From NCBI GenBank assembly GCA_011620145.1, contig WOZT01000278.1:1-11108 (forward strand): a stretch of DNA of 11,108 nt. Reading direction: 5' to 3'. Positions 1 to 8,756 of this stretch are shown here, in pieces. This stretch comes from Gammaproteobacteria bacterium. GTDB taxonomy: Bacteria; Pseudomonadota; Gammaproteobacteria; UBA5335. The notes under the pieces are model-generated. The model was not told the DNA's origin. It was given only the letters and a program-made list of their open reading frames with translations, and made no database searches. The first letter of the stretch is position 1; every line of letters begins with the position of its first letter. Position numbers and translations under genes: made by a program.

Positions 1-2
1 AC

Positions 3-1634
3 CTCTTCACCCCGCGCCAGCTCGTCGCGCTGACGACGTTTTCCGATCTGGTCACAGAGGCTATCGTCAAGATCAAGGCAGATGCGCTGGCCGCCGGTCT
101 GCCCGACGACGGTGAACCCCTCGAAAAACTCGGCGCTGGCGCGACGGCGTACGCGCAGGCGGTGGGTGTGTATTTGGCACTAGCAGCAGATCGAATGACC
201 GATTCACATTCGTCGCTCGTCACTTGGACATCCCAGCGGGAGACGCTACGAAATACATTTGGCCGTCAGGCACTGCCAATGGTTTGGGACTTCGCGGAAG
301 CAAACCCTTTTTCAGATTCCACGGGAAACTTTTCAGGCTCGCTTGTATGGGTAGAAAAGGCATTTGATTGTTTTACATCAGACAGGTTTGGCTTGGCACA
401 GCAAGGTGATGCTCAATCCCAATCCATTAGTACAAACAAAGTCGTCTCCACCGACCCACCCTACTACGACAACATCGGCTACGCCGACCTCTCCGATTTC
501 TTCTACGTCTGGCTGCGCAAGAGCCTGAAGCCGATTTTCCCCGGCCTGTACGCCACGCTCGCGGTGCCCAAGGCCGAGGAGCTGGTCGCGACCCCTTACC
601 GCCACGGAAACAAGGACAAAGCCGAAGCCTTTTTCCTCGACGGCATGACGCGCGCGATGCACAACCTCGCAAGCCAAGCGCATCCGGCGTTTCCGGTAAC
701 GATCTATTACGCCTTCAAACAGGCCGAGACGAAAGGCGAGGCGGGCACGCACAGCACGGGCTGGGAAACCTTTCTCGACGCCGTGTTGCGCGCCGGCTTT
801 GCGCTGACTGGCACATGGCCAATACGTACCGAGCGTGACGGTCGAACGATTAGTTCCGGGACGAATACTCTTGCCTCCAGCATCGTCCTTGTCTGCCGCA
901 AACGTGCTGCCGATGCGCCCACAGTCGGTCGTCGCGACTTTCTACGTGAGATCAATGCCACGCTGCCTGATGCGCGGATGGATATGACGCGTGGTGGTGT
1001 CAACTCACCAGTCGCTCCCGTGGATTTGTCACAAGCCATCATCGGTCCCGGCATGGGCATTTTCAGCCAGTATGCGGCGGTCCTCGAGGCCGATGGCAAG
1101 CCGATGAGTGTGCGCACTGCGCTGCAACTCATCAACCGATTCCTGGCCGAAGACGACTTCGACCACGACACCCAGTTCTGCTTGCACTGGTTCGAGCAGC
1201 AGGGCTGGGCCACCGGCAGATACGGTGACGCCGACGTGCTGGCGCGCGCCAAGGGCACCAGCGTCGGTGGTCTGCAGGAATCCGGCGTCGTCGAGAGTGG
1301 CGCGGGCAAATTGCGCCTGCTGCGCTGGGCCGAATTGCCGAAGGATTGGTCGCCCGAGACAGACACCCGCACGCCGGTGTGGGAGGCGCTGCACCACCTG
1401 ATCCGCGCGCTGAATCAGGACGGCGAGTCCGCCGCTGGCGCCCTGCTGGCCCGCATGCCCGCACTTGCTGAGCCAATGCGCGCCTTGGCTTACCGGCTCT
1501 ATACACTATGCGAGCGCAAAGGCTGGGCGGAGGACGCCCGCGCCTACAACGAACTCGTCACCGCCTGGAGCGGCATTGAACAAGCCGCTGGCGAAGCCGG
1601 CGTGCTTGGTTCGCAGACGCAGTTGGACATTTGA
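3..1634 (+). CDS. DUF1156-family (COG1743-like) DNA methyltransferase, C-terminal part, 5' truncated by window edge
   Basis: The reading frame is open from the first full codon (position 3) to TGA at 1632-1634, giving 543 residues. No start is visible, so the gene begins upstream; family members usually run to about 900-1000 aa. The motif [10 protein letters not shown] (453-482) is the catalytic motif IV of amino-methyltransferases acting on adenine N6 or cytosine N4. The SAM-binding motif I is expected in the missing N-terminal part. Further family-like stretches are LFTPRQL at the left edge, [19 protein letters not shown] after motif [13 protein letters not shown] near 872-904 and a helical C-terminal region. 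It probably methylates host DNA in the cytoplasm so that a partner activity can tell self from non-self. It is first in a co-directional four-gene cluster, 13 nt ahead of the PHP-ATPase gene. A segment just before motif IV is much richer in A+T than the rest. Family assignment is confident; target base and site are unknown. Confidence 0.88.
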   Translation, partial: LFTPRQLVALTTFSDLVTEAIVKIKADALAAGLPDDGEPLEKLGAGATAYAQAVGVYLALAADRMTDSHSSLVTWTSQRETLRNTFGRQALPMVWDFAEANPFSDSTGNFSGSLVWVEKAFDCFTSDRFGLAQQGDAQSQSISTNKVVSTDPPYYDNIGYADLSDFFYVWLRKSLKPIFPGLYATLAVPKAEELVATPYRHGNKDKAEAFFLDGMTRAMHNLASQAHPAFPVTIYYAFKQAETKGEAGTHSTGWETFLDAVLRAGFALTGTWPIRTERDGRTISSGTNTLASSIVLVCRKRAADAPTVGRRDFLREINATLPDARMDMTRGGVNSPVAPVDLSQAIIGPGMGIFSQYAAVLEADGKPMSVRTALQLINRFLAEDDFDHDTQFCLHWFEQQGWATGRYGDADVLARAKGTSVGGLQESGVVESGAGKLRLLRWAELPKDWSPETDTRTPVWEALHHLIRALNQDGESAAGALLARMPALAEPMRALAYRLYTLCERKGWAEDARAYNELVTAWSGIEQAAGEAGVLGSQTQLDI

Positions 1635-1640
1635 AGGAGG
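1634..1640 (+). promoter_or_regulatory. Strong ribosome binding site that fixes the GTG start of the PHP-ATPase gene
   Basis: AAGGAGG lies 7 nt before GTG at 1648-1650 and overlaps the last base of the methyltransferase stop codon. It is the best Shine-Dalgarno match noticed in the window. It decides the start: the same frame is open back to an ATG at 1465, but that would run through the end of the methyltransferase gene and adds residues without family character. Confidence 0.85.
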
Positions 1641-1647
1641 ACACGCT

Positions 1648-4434
1648 GTGTCAGTAGCCGCTTGGCCCTATCCCGGTTCGCGCTGGTGGAAGTTCGACTT
1701 CCATACGCACACGCCGGCGTCTACCGACACGCCGTGGCATCGCAATGGCCTGACGCTGACGCCACAGGACTGGCTGCTGAAGTACATGGTGGCGGGTATC
1801 GACTGTGTGGCGGTGACCGACCACAACAGTGGCGCCTGGATCGACCGGTTGAAAGTGGCCTACGCCGAGATGAAGGCACTGGCCGACAGCGGGCAAGCGC
1901 TAGCCAATTTTCGTGAGCTGACGTTGTTCCCTGGCGTTGAGATCTCGGTCAGTGGCGGTTTCCACCTGCTGGCCATTTTCGATCCTTCCCAGACAACGCG
2001 CACCATCACTGACCTGCTGGCTGCTGTTCGCTATCAAGGCACGGATGGAGACAGCGACGGCGTGACGAGCAAAGGGCCGGAGGGTGTCTTCCAGGCCGTC
2101 TTGGCAGCGGGCGGCATTCCGATACCCGCACATGCGGATCGACCAGACGAATCTGGCAAAGGGCTGCTGGCGTTGCGCGATGGTAGCGGCGCAAGCCGCC
2201 TGGATGCAAACACGCTGCGCGGCATCCTGGACAGTGCGCCAGTGCTCGCGGTCGAGTGGGAAGACATGGCCCGGCAGCCACCGGCCTGCGTGAAAACCTC
2301 TGTCGACAAGCTGGCTCGGGTGCTGGGCAGCGACTGCCACACCTTCCAAGGCAATGCGGTCCCCGGCAGCCGCTACACCTGGGTCAAGATGGCGAGCCCG
2401 ACGCTCGAAGGCCTGCGGCTGGCCTTGATGGACGGCAATGGCGTTTCGATCCGGCGCAGCGATGAGGCGGCATTCGATCCCTTCCGAGTGCCGGCCCATG
2501 TCATCACCGCCATAGAGATCGAGAGCGCCCGCTACATGGGCAATGGCAAGCCGGCACGGCTGGCATGCTCGCCGTTCTTCAATGCGGTGGTCGGCGGCCG
2601 CGGTACGGGCAAGTCCACCGTCGTGCACGCATTGCGCCTGGCGACGCGTCGTGATCAGGAACTGACCGCACTGCCAAAGGACGGCGAGCCGCGCGCACAG
2701 TTTGATGCGTTCCGCAAACCCGCCACTGGGCGCGACGACAAGGGTGCACTGCGCACCAACTCGGTTGTCCGTGTGGAATGGCAGCACGAAGAAGAACGTA
2801 TGCAGCTGGTGTGGCGGGCAGACGGGGAAGGCTCAGTTGTGGAGGAATGGCGTGGTGGCCAGTGGCATGCATCGACCAGCCAGAGCGTGAATGCAGCGCG
2901 GTTCCCTGTGCGCATCTTCTCCCAGGGGCAGATCGCGGCCATGGCGGGCAGCGGGCGCCAAACCTTACTGGCTATCATCGACGAGGCCACGCAGACCGAA
3001 CCGTTACAGCAGACTTTCGAGGAAGCCAAGCGCACGTTCTTCACCCAGCGTGCCCGGCTGCGCGAACTGGACGGCAAACTGGCCGGATTGGCCGAAGTCG
3101 AGCGCAAGCTGGCCGACGCGGACAAGAAGCTGGCGGCACTGTCGCAGGCCGACCATGCCGAGGTGCTCCGCGCCTTCGCGCAAGCGCAGCACCAGGCCAG
3201 GGAAATGAAGTCGCTGCTTGAGCAACTGCGCGAAGGCGCTGTACGCATTGCTGACCTGCCCAATCAGATCGTGCTCGACGATTGGTCGAGCCAGCACTTC
3301 ACGGAGCTGGACGCCGATCTGCTGGCGTGGCGCCACGACATCGATCTTCAGGTGGAGCAGGTTCGCATCGGCCTGCTGGAGCAGGCGCGCAAGCTCACGG
3401 TGATTGTTGAAACGTCGCAAACAGACGGCCGCGTGGCGCAATGGCGCGCACGCGCCCAAGCCGCGCAGCAGTCTCACACGGCACTGCAGCAACAACTTGC
3501 AGCGCAAGGCGTCAACGATCCACAGGCCTTCGCCCGCCTCACCCAGGAACGCCAGCAACTGCAAGCGCAGCACAAGGCGCTTCAGCAGATGCAGAACGAC
3601 CGCCAGACGCTGCTGCAGCAGATCGAAGCGCAGCAGAGGATGATCGGTCAGAAACGGCGCGCCATCACCCAGGCACGCCAGACCTTCGTCCGCGACGCGC
3701 TGGCGGGCAACCCCCATGTGCGCATGGTCGTCGTGCCGTTTGGGTTCGAGGCGAGGCAGATCGAGCGCGAACTGCGCGAACTTGTCGATGCGACCGACGA
3801 GCGGTTTGCCGACGACCTGCTGAACGACGAGGCATCGGGTGGCATGGCATTCGATATGGCTCAAGCAGACGAAACCGGCAGGGGGAGTGCGGTGGACGCC
3901 GTCAAGCAACGCTTGTTGACGATTGACAGCACCCTGGGCGGGCGCTTTCGCAACTACCTGCAGCGACAGCACGAGAAGCCCGAGTTTGCGGACCGTGTGT
4001 TGGCTTGGTATCCAGAGGACGACCTGCGGATCGAGTACCAGCGTGGTGGCCAGTGGGCTGCCATCGACCAGGGCTCGCAAGGACAGCGCTCTGCTGCCCT
4101 TCTAGCCTTCCTGCTGGCCTTTGGCGAGGAGCCCATCGTGCTCGATCAGCCCGAGGACGATCTGGACAACCATCTGATTTACGACTTGATCGTTCGGCAG
4201 ATTCGGGAGAACAAGCTGCGCCGCCAGCTCATCATCGTGACTCACAACCCGAACGTGGTGGTCAACGGCGATGCGGAACTGGTGCACATCATGGATTTCG
4301 GACGTGGTCAGTGCTACGTGCAACAAAGTGGCGCACTGCAGGACGCCCCTGTGCGCCGCGAGGTGTGCCGCGTGATGGAGGGCGGGCACGAGGCGTTCTC
4401 CAAGCGCTGGAAGCGACTCGGAACGGAGGTTTGA
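1648..4434 (+). CDS. PHP phosphoesterase domain fused to SMC/RecN-like ATPase (TrlF/Ppl-like), probable defence effector
   Basis: 928 aa from GTG 1648, chosen for the AAGGAGG 7 nt upstream. The N-terminal PHP domain (about residues 15-235) has the expected metal-ligand set: H19 and H21 (DFHTHT), D58-H59 (TDHN), E98 (FPGVEIS), H106, H162 (IPAHAD), D229 and H231 (GSDCH). PHP domains hydrolyse phosphoesters, including DNA or nucleotide substrates. An ABC/SMC-type ATPase follows: Walker A GGRGTGKST at 316-324, then a long Gln/Ala/Leu-rich coiled coil (about 445-700), a signature-like GSQGQRS (809-815), Walker B PIVLDQPEDDLDN (829-841) and the H-loop histidine H866 in VTHNP. The layout resembles proteins named TrlF family in databases and, as I recall, the single-gene Ppl anti-phage system. 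Probable role: an ATP-gated nuclease or phosphatase acting on DNA. Nuclease activity is inferred; the domains are clear. It sits 1 nt before the AlbA_2 gene. Confidence 0.9.
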   Translation: MSVAAWPYPGSRWWKFDFHTHTPASTDTPWHRNGLTLTPQDWLLKYMVAGIDCVAVTDHNSGAWIDRLKVAYAEMKALADSGQALANFRELTLFPGVEISVSGGFHLLAIFDPSQTTRTITDLLAAVRYQGTDGDSDGVTSKGPEGVFQAVLAAGGIPIPAHADRPDESGKGLLALRDGSGASRLDANTLRGILDSAPVLAVEWEDMARQPPACVKTSVDKLARVLGSDCHTFQGNAVPGSRYTWVKMASPTLEGLRLALMDGNGVSIRRSDEAAFDPFRVPAHVITAIEIESARYMGNGKPARLACSPFFNAVVGGRGTGKSTVVHALRLATRRDQELTALPKDGEPRAQFDAFRKPATGRDDKGALRTNSVVRVEWQHEEERMQLVWRADGEGSVVEEWRGGQWHASTSQSVNAARFPVRIFSQGQIAAMAGSGRQTLLAIIDEATQTEPLQQTFEEAKRTFFTQRARLRELDGKLAGLAEVERKLADADKKLAALSQADHAEVLRAFAQAQHQAREMKSLLEQLREGAVRIADLPNQIVLDDWSSQHFTELDADLLAWRHDIDLQVEQVRIGLLEQARKLTVIVETSQTDGRVAQWRARAQAAQQSHTALQQQLAAQGVNDPQAFARLTQERQQLQAQHKALQQMQNDRQTLLQQIEAQQRMIGQKRRAITQARQTFVRDALAGNPHVRMVVVPFGFEARQIERELRELVDATDERFADDLLNDEASGGMAFDMAQADETGRGSAVDAVKQRLLTIDSTLGGRFRNYLQRQHEKPEFADRVLAWYPEDDLRIEYQRGGQWAAIDQGSQGQRSAALLAFLLAFGEEPIVLDQPEDDLDNHLIYDLIVRQIRENKLRRQLIIVTHNPNVVVNGDAELVHIMDFGRGQCYVQQSGALQDAPVRREVCRVMEGGHEAFSKRWKRLGTEV

Positions 4435-4435
4435 C

Positions 4436-5707
4436 ATGTTGGCAACGCGCAGCGAACTGCTGGAAAAGATCCGGCTCGGTGAAGACAGCTTCCTAGAGCT
4501 GAAGGAAGTGAAGTTCGCGGGCGGAAAGGTCCGAGGGCCTACACAGGACGGGCTGGCCGATGAACTGGCTGCCTTTGCTAACAGCGCCGGTGGTGTGTTG
4601 CTCCTGGGGGTGGAAGACACCAGCCGGGAAGTGCTCGGCATTCCGCTGGAGCAGCTCGACGCTGTGGAGCGCGTGGTGCGCGAGGCGTGCGAACAGTCGA
4701 TCAAGCCGCCGCTGGCCCCGGTCATCGAACGCCTGACGCTGCCCGACGTTGCAGGTATGGAGCAGCCCGTCGTTCGGATTGCCGTGGAGCGCAGTCTCTT
4801 CGTTCACCAAAGCCCAGGGGGATACCTGCATCGCGTCGGTTCATCGAAACGTCCCATCCCGCCAGACCACCTGGCCCGATTGTTTCAGCAGCGCAGTCAA
4901 TCTCGCCTGATCCGCTTCGACGAAACGCCTGTTCCCCGCGCTTCCCTGGCCGATCTGGATGAGGGGCTGTGGCGCCGGTTCGCACCCGTGCACAGTGCCG
5001 ATACGCCCGAGGTTCTGCTGGGCAAACTCGCAATGGCGGCCCGTGACGAGCAAGGCACTTGGCGGCCTACGGTGGCAGGGTTGCTCATGGCGAGCCGCGC
5101 TGCGCAACGGTTCTTGCCGGGCGCGCTCATCCAGGCAGTGGCCTATCAGGGCACAAATGTTCTGCCCGCCGGGGAGGCAGCGTATCAACGGGATGCCCAC
5201 GACATTACCGGGCCGCTGGACCAGCAGATCCTCGAAGCCTGCGCCTTCGTGCGCAAGAACATGCGGGTTGCGGCATACAAGCGTGGGGATGGCGGCCGCC
5301 AGGATCTGCCGCAGTTTGATCTGCTGGCCGTGTTCGAGGCGGTGACCAATGCGGTTGCCCACCGCGACTATTCGATGGCTGGGTCCAAGGTGCGACTGCG
5401 CCTGTTCGACGACAGGCTGGAGTTGTACTCGCCAGGCATGCTGCCAAACACCATGACGCCAGAGAGCCTGCCATTTCGCCAGGCAGCACGCAATGAGGCG
5501 CTGACCAGCCTGCTGGCTCGCTGTCCCATCGACGACGGAACGCTGGCCGCCCATCGCCAACACATCATGGACAAGCGTGGAGAAGGCGTCTCCATCATCC
5601 TCGAAGCGAGTGAGCGGCTGGCCGGCAGGCGGCCCGAGTACCGCCTCAACGACGACAGCGAATTGATGCTGACCATCTACGGCGCTCAATTGGAGCAGAA
5701 ACAATGA
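4436..5707 (+). CDS. AlbA_2 (Schlafen-like) and GHKL ATPase-type protein, COG2865-like
   Basis: 423 aa; ATG at 4436 is preceded by GGAGG (4425-4429) with 6-nt spacing and follows the upstream stop by 1 nt. The N-terminal AlbA_2/Schlafen-like domain (about 10-140) shows the hallmark FLELKE (19-24) and [15 protein letters not shown] (47-61). The C-terminal half resembles a GHKL/HATPase_c_4 domain: N-box-like [13 protein letters not shown] (301-313, E301, N305, H309), a turn YSPGMLP (331-337) and a late glycine motif RGEGVS (381-386). This two-domain layout is often labelled putative transcriptional regulator or ATP-binding protein (COG2865), but direct functional evidence for the family is thin. 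No helix-turn-helix was recognised. AlbA_2 domains are common in defence islands and Schlafen relatives can be RNases, so it may be a regulator of this operon or a nucleic-acid-acting effector. Its stop overlaps the DUF499 start by 4 nt (ATGA), implying translational coupling. Confidence 0.85.
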   Translation: MLATRSELLEKIRLGEDSFLELKEVKFAGGKVRGPTQDGLADELAAFANSAGGVLLLGVEDTSREVLGIPLEQLDAVERVVREACEQSIKPPLAPVIERLTLPDVAGMEQPVVRIAVERSLFVHQSPGGYLHRVGSSKRPIPPDHLARLFQQRSQSRLIRFDETPVPRASLADLDEGLWRRFAPVHSADTPEVLLGKLAMAARDEQGTWRPTVAGLLMASRAAQRFLPGALIQAVAYQGTNVLPAGEAAYQRDAHDITGPLDQQILEACAFVRKNMRVAAYKRGDGGRQDLPQFDLLAVFEAVTNAVAHRDYSMAGSKVRLRLFDDRLELYSPGMLPNTMTPESLPFRQAARNEALTSLLARCPIDDGTLAAHRQHIMDKRGEGVSIILEASERLAGRRPEYRLNDDSELMLTIYGAQLEQKQ

Positions 5708-8514
5708 GCTTGAAACCCTGGCGCGAGATCGCCGTACCGCATGAGGACGTACTCAAGGGCACGTTCCAGCAGGCCGAGTTCGCGGCCGACCTGTCGCGGG
5801 TTCACGCGGGCACGGCGAGCGAGGAATACCAGAACCCGGCGCTGTTTTTTCAGCGCACCTTCATCACAGAGGGCATGCGCCTGCTGCTCGACTCGGTGGT
5901 GAAGCGCCTCTCGGGCAGGGGCGGCGACCCAGTCATTCAGCTGCAGACGGCTTTCGGCGGTGGCAAGACGCACACGATGCTTGCGGTCTATCACCTGGCC
6001 AAGGGCGAGGTGCCGGCCAGTGAGCTGCAAGGCGTCGCAGCCATCCTGGACGCGGCTCAGATCACGGAAATGCCCCGCGCTCGCGTCGCCGTGCTCGACG
6101 GCATCAAGTCGTCGCCCAACCAACCTATCAAGCGCGATGGGCAGGTGGTGCATACGCTGTGGGGCGACCTGGCATGGCAGCTGGGTGGCGCGGAAGCTTA
6201 CGCCCTGGTGGACGACGCCGACACATCGGGTACTTCGCCCGGCAAGGCGGTGCTGGAGACTTTGCTGGCGCGGTGTGCGCCGTGCGTCATCCTCATCGAC
6301 GAGCTGGTGGCCTATGTGCGTCAGTTCGAGGAAGGCAAGGCCCTGACCGGCGGCACCTTCGATTCCAACCTGTCGTTCGTGCAGGCGCTGACGGAGGCGC
6401 TGAAGGCCGTGCCCACGGCAGTGCTGCTGGCGTCGCTGCCCGAGTCGGACAAGGAAGCCGGCAGCCAACGCGGCGTGAAGGCGCTGGAGGCGCTGGCCCA
6501 CTACTTCGGCCGCATACAGGCGCTGTGGAAGCCGGTGGCGACCGAAGAGGCCTTCGAGATCGTGCGGCGACGCTTGTTCGCGTCGATTAACGACAAGCTG
6601 GCGATGGAGTCGGTATGCCGCACGTTCGCCGATTTCTATACCGCCAACCGCGACGACTTCCCGCAGGACACGCAGGAGAGCCGCTACTTCGAGCGCCTGG
6701 TCCACGCCTACCCCATCCACCCCGAGGTATTCGACCGGCTCTACGACGACTGGTCAACGCTGGACAACTTCCAGCGCACGCGCGGCGTGCTGAAGATGAT
6801 GGCCAAGGTGATCCACCGCCTGTGGAAGGACGGCAACAACGATCCGCTGATCATGCCGGGCAGCCTGCCCCTGTACGACGGCGACGTGCGCAACGAAATC
6901 ATTAATTACTTGCCGCAAGGCTGGGACCCGGTGATTGAACGCGACGTGGATGGTGAACGCGCCGAGACCACCGAAATCGAGAACAAAGATACCCGCTTCG
7001 GCAGCGTGCAGGCCTGCCGCCGTGCGGCACGAGCGGTATTCCTGGGCAGCGCGCCCAGCACCACGAACCAGCTGGTGCGCGGTCTGGAGCTCGAGCGCGT
7101 AATGCTTGGCATCGTTCAGCCCGGTCAGCAGATTGGGTTGTTCAAGGACGCACTGCGCCGGCTCGCTGACCGGCTGCACTACCTCAACCACGCCAACGAT
7201 CGCTTCTGGCTCGACACGCGGCCCAACCTGCGCCGCGAGATGGAAGAGCGCAAACGCCGCTTTCAGGACAAGGAGGATGTGTTCCCCATCGTCCGCGAGC
7301 GCGTGCAGCGCAGCTTTGCCAGCGGCGTATTCGGCGGCATCCACGTCTTCACCGACAGCGGCGACGTGCCCGACGACTGGGCGCTCCGCCTGGTGGTGCT
7401 ACCGCCCGATGCAGCTTTCAGCAAGAGCGGCCAGAGCCTGGCCATCGACCGCGCCGCCGAGATTCTCAAGAAGCGCGGCGACCAGCCCCGCTTTAAGCAG
7501 AACCGGCTCATATTCCTGGCCGCCGACTACGACAGTGTGAGCCGCCTGAAGGATCAAGTGCGCTCGACCTTGGCGTGGCAGTCCATTGTGAGCGACATCA
7601 AGGAAATGAAGCTCAACTTCGACCAGTTTCAGGCGCGGCAAGCCAGCAAGAGCTGTGACGACGCCAACGAAGCCCTGCGCCGCATGATCCGCGAGACCTA
7701 CAAATGGATCCTGGCGCCGATGCAGGAGGCCCGGCCCGGAAAGGGCTTGTCCGAGCTGCGCTGGGAATACTTCCAGGTCAACTCCGGCGCGCAGAACTGG
7801 TCCCAAGAGGTCGAGCGCGTGCTCAAGGAAAACGAGCTGCTCATCAACGAATGGGCACCGATCCACCTAGCCAAGGTGTTGAAGGACTGGTTCTGGAAGG
7901 ACGGCGCCAAGGAGACCAGCGCCTTGAACGTCTGGCAACAGAGCTGCCAGCAGCTCTACCTGCCCCGCCTGAAAGACGACACCGTCTTCCGGATGACGAT
8001 GGCCGCTGGCGCCGAAAGCCGCGACTTCTTCGGCTTCGCGCAGGGTAAGGAAGTCGGGCGCTATGTCGGTTTCAGTTACGGCGAGCGCACGTCGCCGATC
8101 TTGGACTCATCGCTGCTGCTGATTGAGCCGTTCGCGGCGGCGGCCCACATGGAGGCATTGCGTGCCGATGCCGCTAACACCGGCGGGAGCGCTCCAACTT
8201 CAACAGTGACCACCGGCGGTATTGGCAACATACCCAGAGGTGAAGCCTCGAGTACTGGCGCCGCCGGCCAGGCCCTGAAGAAGCAGTTCTACGGCAGCAT
8301 CGAGCTGGACCCGATCCTGGCAAAGAAGCAGTTCGCAGACCTGGTCGACGAGGTCGTCCAGCAGTTCACCATGCGCAACGGCGTGAAGGTCAAAATCGCC
8401 ATCGAGATTCGGGCTGAATCAGCCACAGGCTTCGACGACGGGCTGCAACGCGCGGTCAAAGAAAATTGCAACGTGCTGGAGTTCAAGAACGCCGAGTTCG
8501 AGACTGGCGAATAG
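5704..8514 (+). CDS. DUF499 P-loop ATPase, defence-island partner of the DUF1156 methyltransferase
   Basis: 936 aa from ATG 5704, which overlaps the previous stop (ATGA) and has a modest GGAG (5692-5695) 8 nt upstream. The opening [20 protein letters not shown] is typical of DUF499 proteins. Walker A is in [12 protein letters not shown] (81-92, K88-T89), Walker B in [11 protein letters not shown] (194-204, D199-E200), followed by a sensor-like VLLASLPES (240-248). The long middle and C-terminal part is family-typical, ending in a conserved-looking block about [19 protein letters not shown] Gly/Ser/Thr/Ala-rich stretch near residues 822-860 looks like a flexible linker. DUF499 proteins are AAA-like ATPases commonly encoded near DUF1156 methyltransferases, helicases or nucleases in phage-defence loci; the logic resembles the ATPase plus methylase parts of BREX and DISARM. 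The exact biochemical role is unknown. It is the last large gene before the tRNA. Confidence 0.9.
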   Translation: MSLKPWREIAVPHEDVLKGTFQQAEFAADLSRVHAGTASEEYQNPALFFQRTFITEGMRLLLDSVVKRLSGRGGDPVIQLQTAFGGGKTHTMLAVYHLAKGEVPASELQGVAAILDAAQITEMPRARVAVLDGIKSSPNQPIKRDGQVVHTLWGDLAWQLGGAEAYALVDDADTSGTSPGKAVLETLLARCAPCVILIDELVAYVRQFEEGKALTGGTFDSNLSFVQALTEALKAVPTAVLLASLPESDKEAGSQRGVKALEALAHYFGRIQALWKPVATEEAFEIVRRRLFASINDKLAMESVCRTFADFYTANRDDFPQDTQESRYFERLVHAYPIHPEVFDRLYDDWSTLDNFQRTRGVLKMMAKVIHRLWKDGNNDPLIMPGSLPLYDGDVRNEIINYLPQGWDPVIERDVDGERAETTEIENKDTRFGSVQACRRAARAVFLGSAPSTTNQLVRGLELERVMLGIVQPGQQIGLFKDALRRLADRLHYLNHANDRFWLDTRPNLRREMEERKRRFQDKEDVFPIVRERVQRSFASGVFGGIHVFTDSGDVPDDWALRLVVLPPDAAFSKSGQSLAIDRAAEILKKRGDQPRFKQNRLIFLAADYDSVSRLKDQVRSTLAWQSIVSDIKEMKLNFDQFQARQASKSCDDANEALRRMIRETYKWILAPMQEARPGKGLSELRWEYFQVNSGAQNWSQEVERVLKENELLINEWAPIHLAKVLKDWFWKDGAKETSALNVWQQSCQQLYLPRLKDDTVFRMTMAAGAESRDFFGFAQGKEVGRYVGFSYGERTSPILDSSLLLIEPFAAAAHMEALRADAANTGGSAPTSTVTTGGIGNIPRGEASSTGAAGQALKKQFYGSIELDPILAKKQFADLVDEVVQQFTMRNGVKVKIAIEIRAESATGFDDGLQRAVKENCNVLEFKNAEFETGE

Positions 8515-8632
8515 CGATGCAGACCGTGTGGATCATCGACAAAACTACCTACCACCTGACCTGTGGCACATCGTGGTGTCGAGGAAACCGGAAACGAAAA
8601 CGCCTCACTGAGAACAGTTGAGCGCTGAATTT
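8515..8632. other. Short spacer between the defence operon and tRNA-Phe; no convincing gene
   Basis: 118 bp between the DUF499 stop and the tRNA 3' end. A 34-codon frame opens at ATG 8517 (2 nt after the previous stop) and closes at TGA 8619-8621. Its product starts MQTVWIIDKTTYHL and turns very basic (GNRKRKR). I do not recognise it, and no good ribosome site precedes it. It may be chance, or the start of a gene cut off when the island edge formed. The rest holds the convergent hairpin described separately. No integrase or att repeat is seen. Confidence 0.4.
8591..8622 (-). terminator. Weak hairpin terminator downstream of tRNA-Phe, possibly bidirectional
   Basis: On the minus strand an inverted repeat (plus coordinates 8604-8622) forms CTCA..CTG / CAG..TGAG, seven pairs with one bulged A and a 4-nt loop. 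It is followed by GCGTTTTCGTTT, a broken T-run. This fits an intrinsic terminator 10 nt past the tRNA CCA end. In the plus direction the same hairpin is followed 7 nt later by AATTTT, so it could also help end the defence operon, which converges here. The stem is modest and the T-run is interrupted. Confidence 0.45.
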
Positions 8633-8708
8633 TGGTGGCCAGGGACGGAATCGAACCGCCGACACGGGGATTTTCAATCCCCTGCTCTACCGACTGAGCT
8701 ACCTGGCC
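8633..8708 (-). tRNA. tRNA-Phe (anticodon GAA)
   Basis: 76 nt on the minus strand, CCA end encoded. The cloverleaf folds by eye: acceptor GGCCAGG/CCTGGCC (7 pairs), D arm GCTC/GAGC, anticodon stem GGGGA/TCCCC with loop TTGAAAA giving anticodon GAA (Phe), variable GTGTC, and T arm GGCGG TTCGATT CCGTC (one G-U pair). It delivers phenylalanine for UUC/UUU codons. Its 3' end faces the defence operon, the orientation expected if a genomic island integrated at the tRNA 3' end. A promoter lies 49-77 bp upstream. Confidence 0.97.
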
Positions 8709-8723
8709 GCATGGAAGATGGCA

Positions 8724-8740
8724 TTGGCCGTTGCGGCCAA
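8724..8740 (-). repeat. Perfect 7-bp hairpin in the tRNA-Phe 5' leader
   Basis: TTGGCCG-TTG-CGGCCAA: a 7-bp perfect stem with a 3-nt loop, 15 bp upstream of the mature tRNA 5' end and inside the transcript predicted from the promoter at 8757-8785. It could be a processing landmark in the precursor or a weak read-through barrier after yggX. No T-run follows it, so it is not called a terminator. Confidence 0.5.
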
Positions 8741-8756
8741 ATTCAAGAGAGGGCGA

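Noticed and set aside
1465..1647. Longer start for the PHP-ATPase gene at ATG 1465
   Set aside because: The extension overlaps the methyltransferase gene in another frame and lacks family character, while GTG 1648 has a near-perfect ribosome site 7 nt upstream.
2850..4056. A 16-nt exact repeat, GCGTGGTGGCCAGTGG, at 2850-2865 and 4041-4056
   Set aside because: Both copies encode RGGQW in corresponding beta-strand-like parts of the same protein; one isolated pair is more likely coding coincidence than a recombination site.
3004..4080. 358-codon minus-strand open frame opposite the coiled coil
   Set aside because: It is the antisense shadow of the Gln/Ala/Leu-rich coiled-coil coding sequence, with no start signal or domain.
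5686..6720. 344-codon minus-strand open frame opposite the DUF499 gene start
   Set aside because: Antisense to the region encoding Walker A and Walker B of DUF499; composition is that of a high-GC shadow frame.
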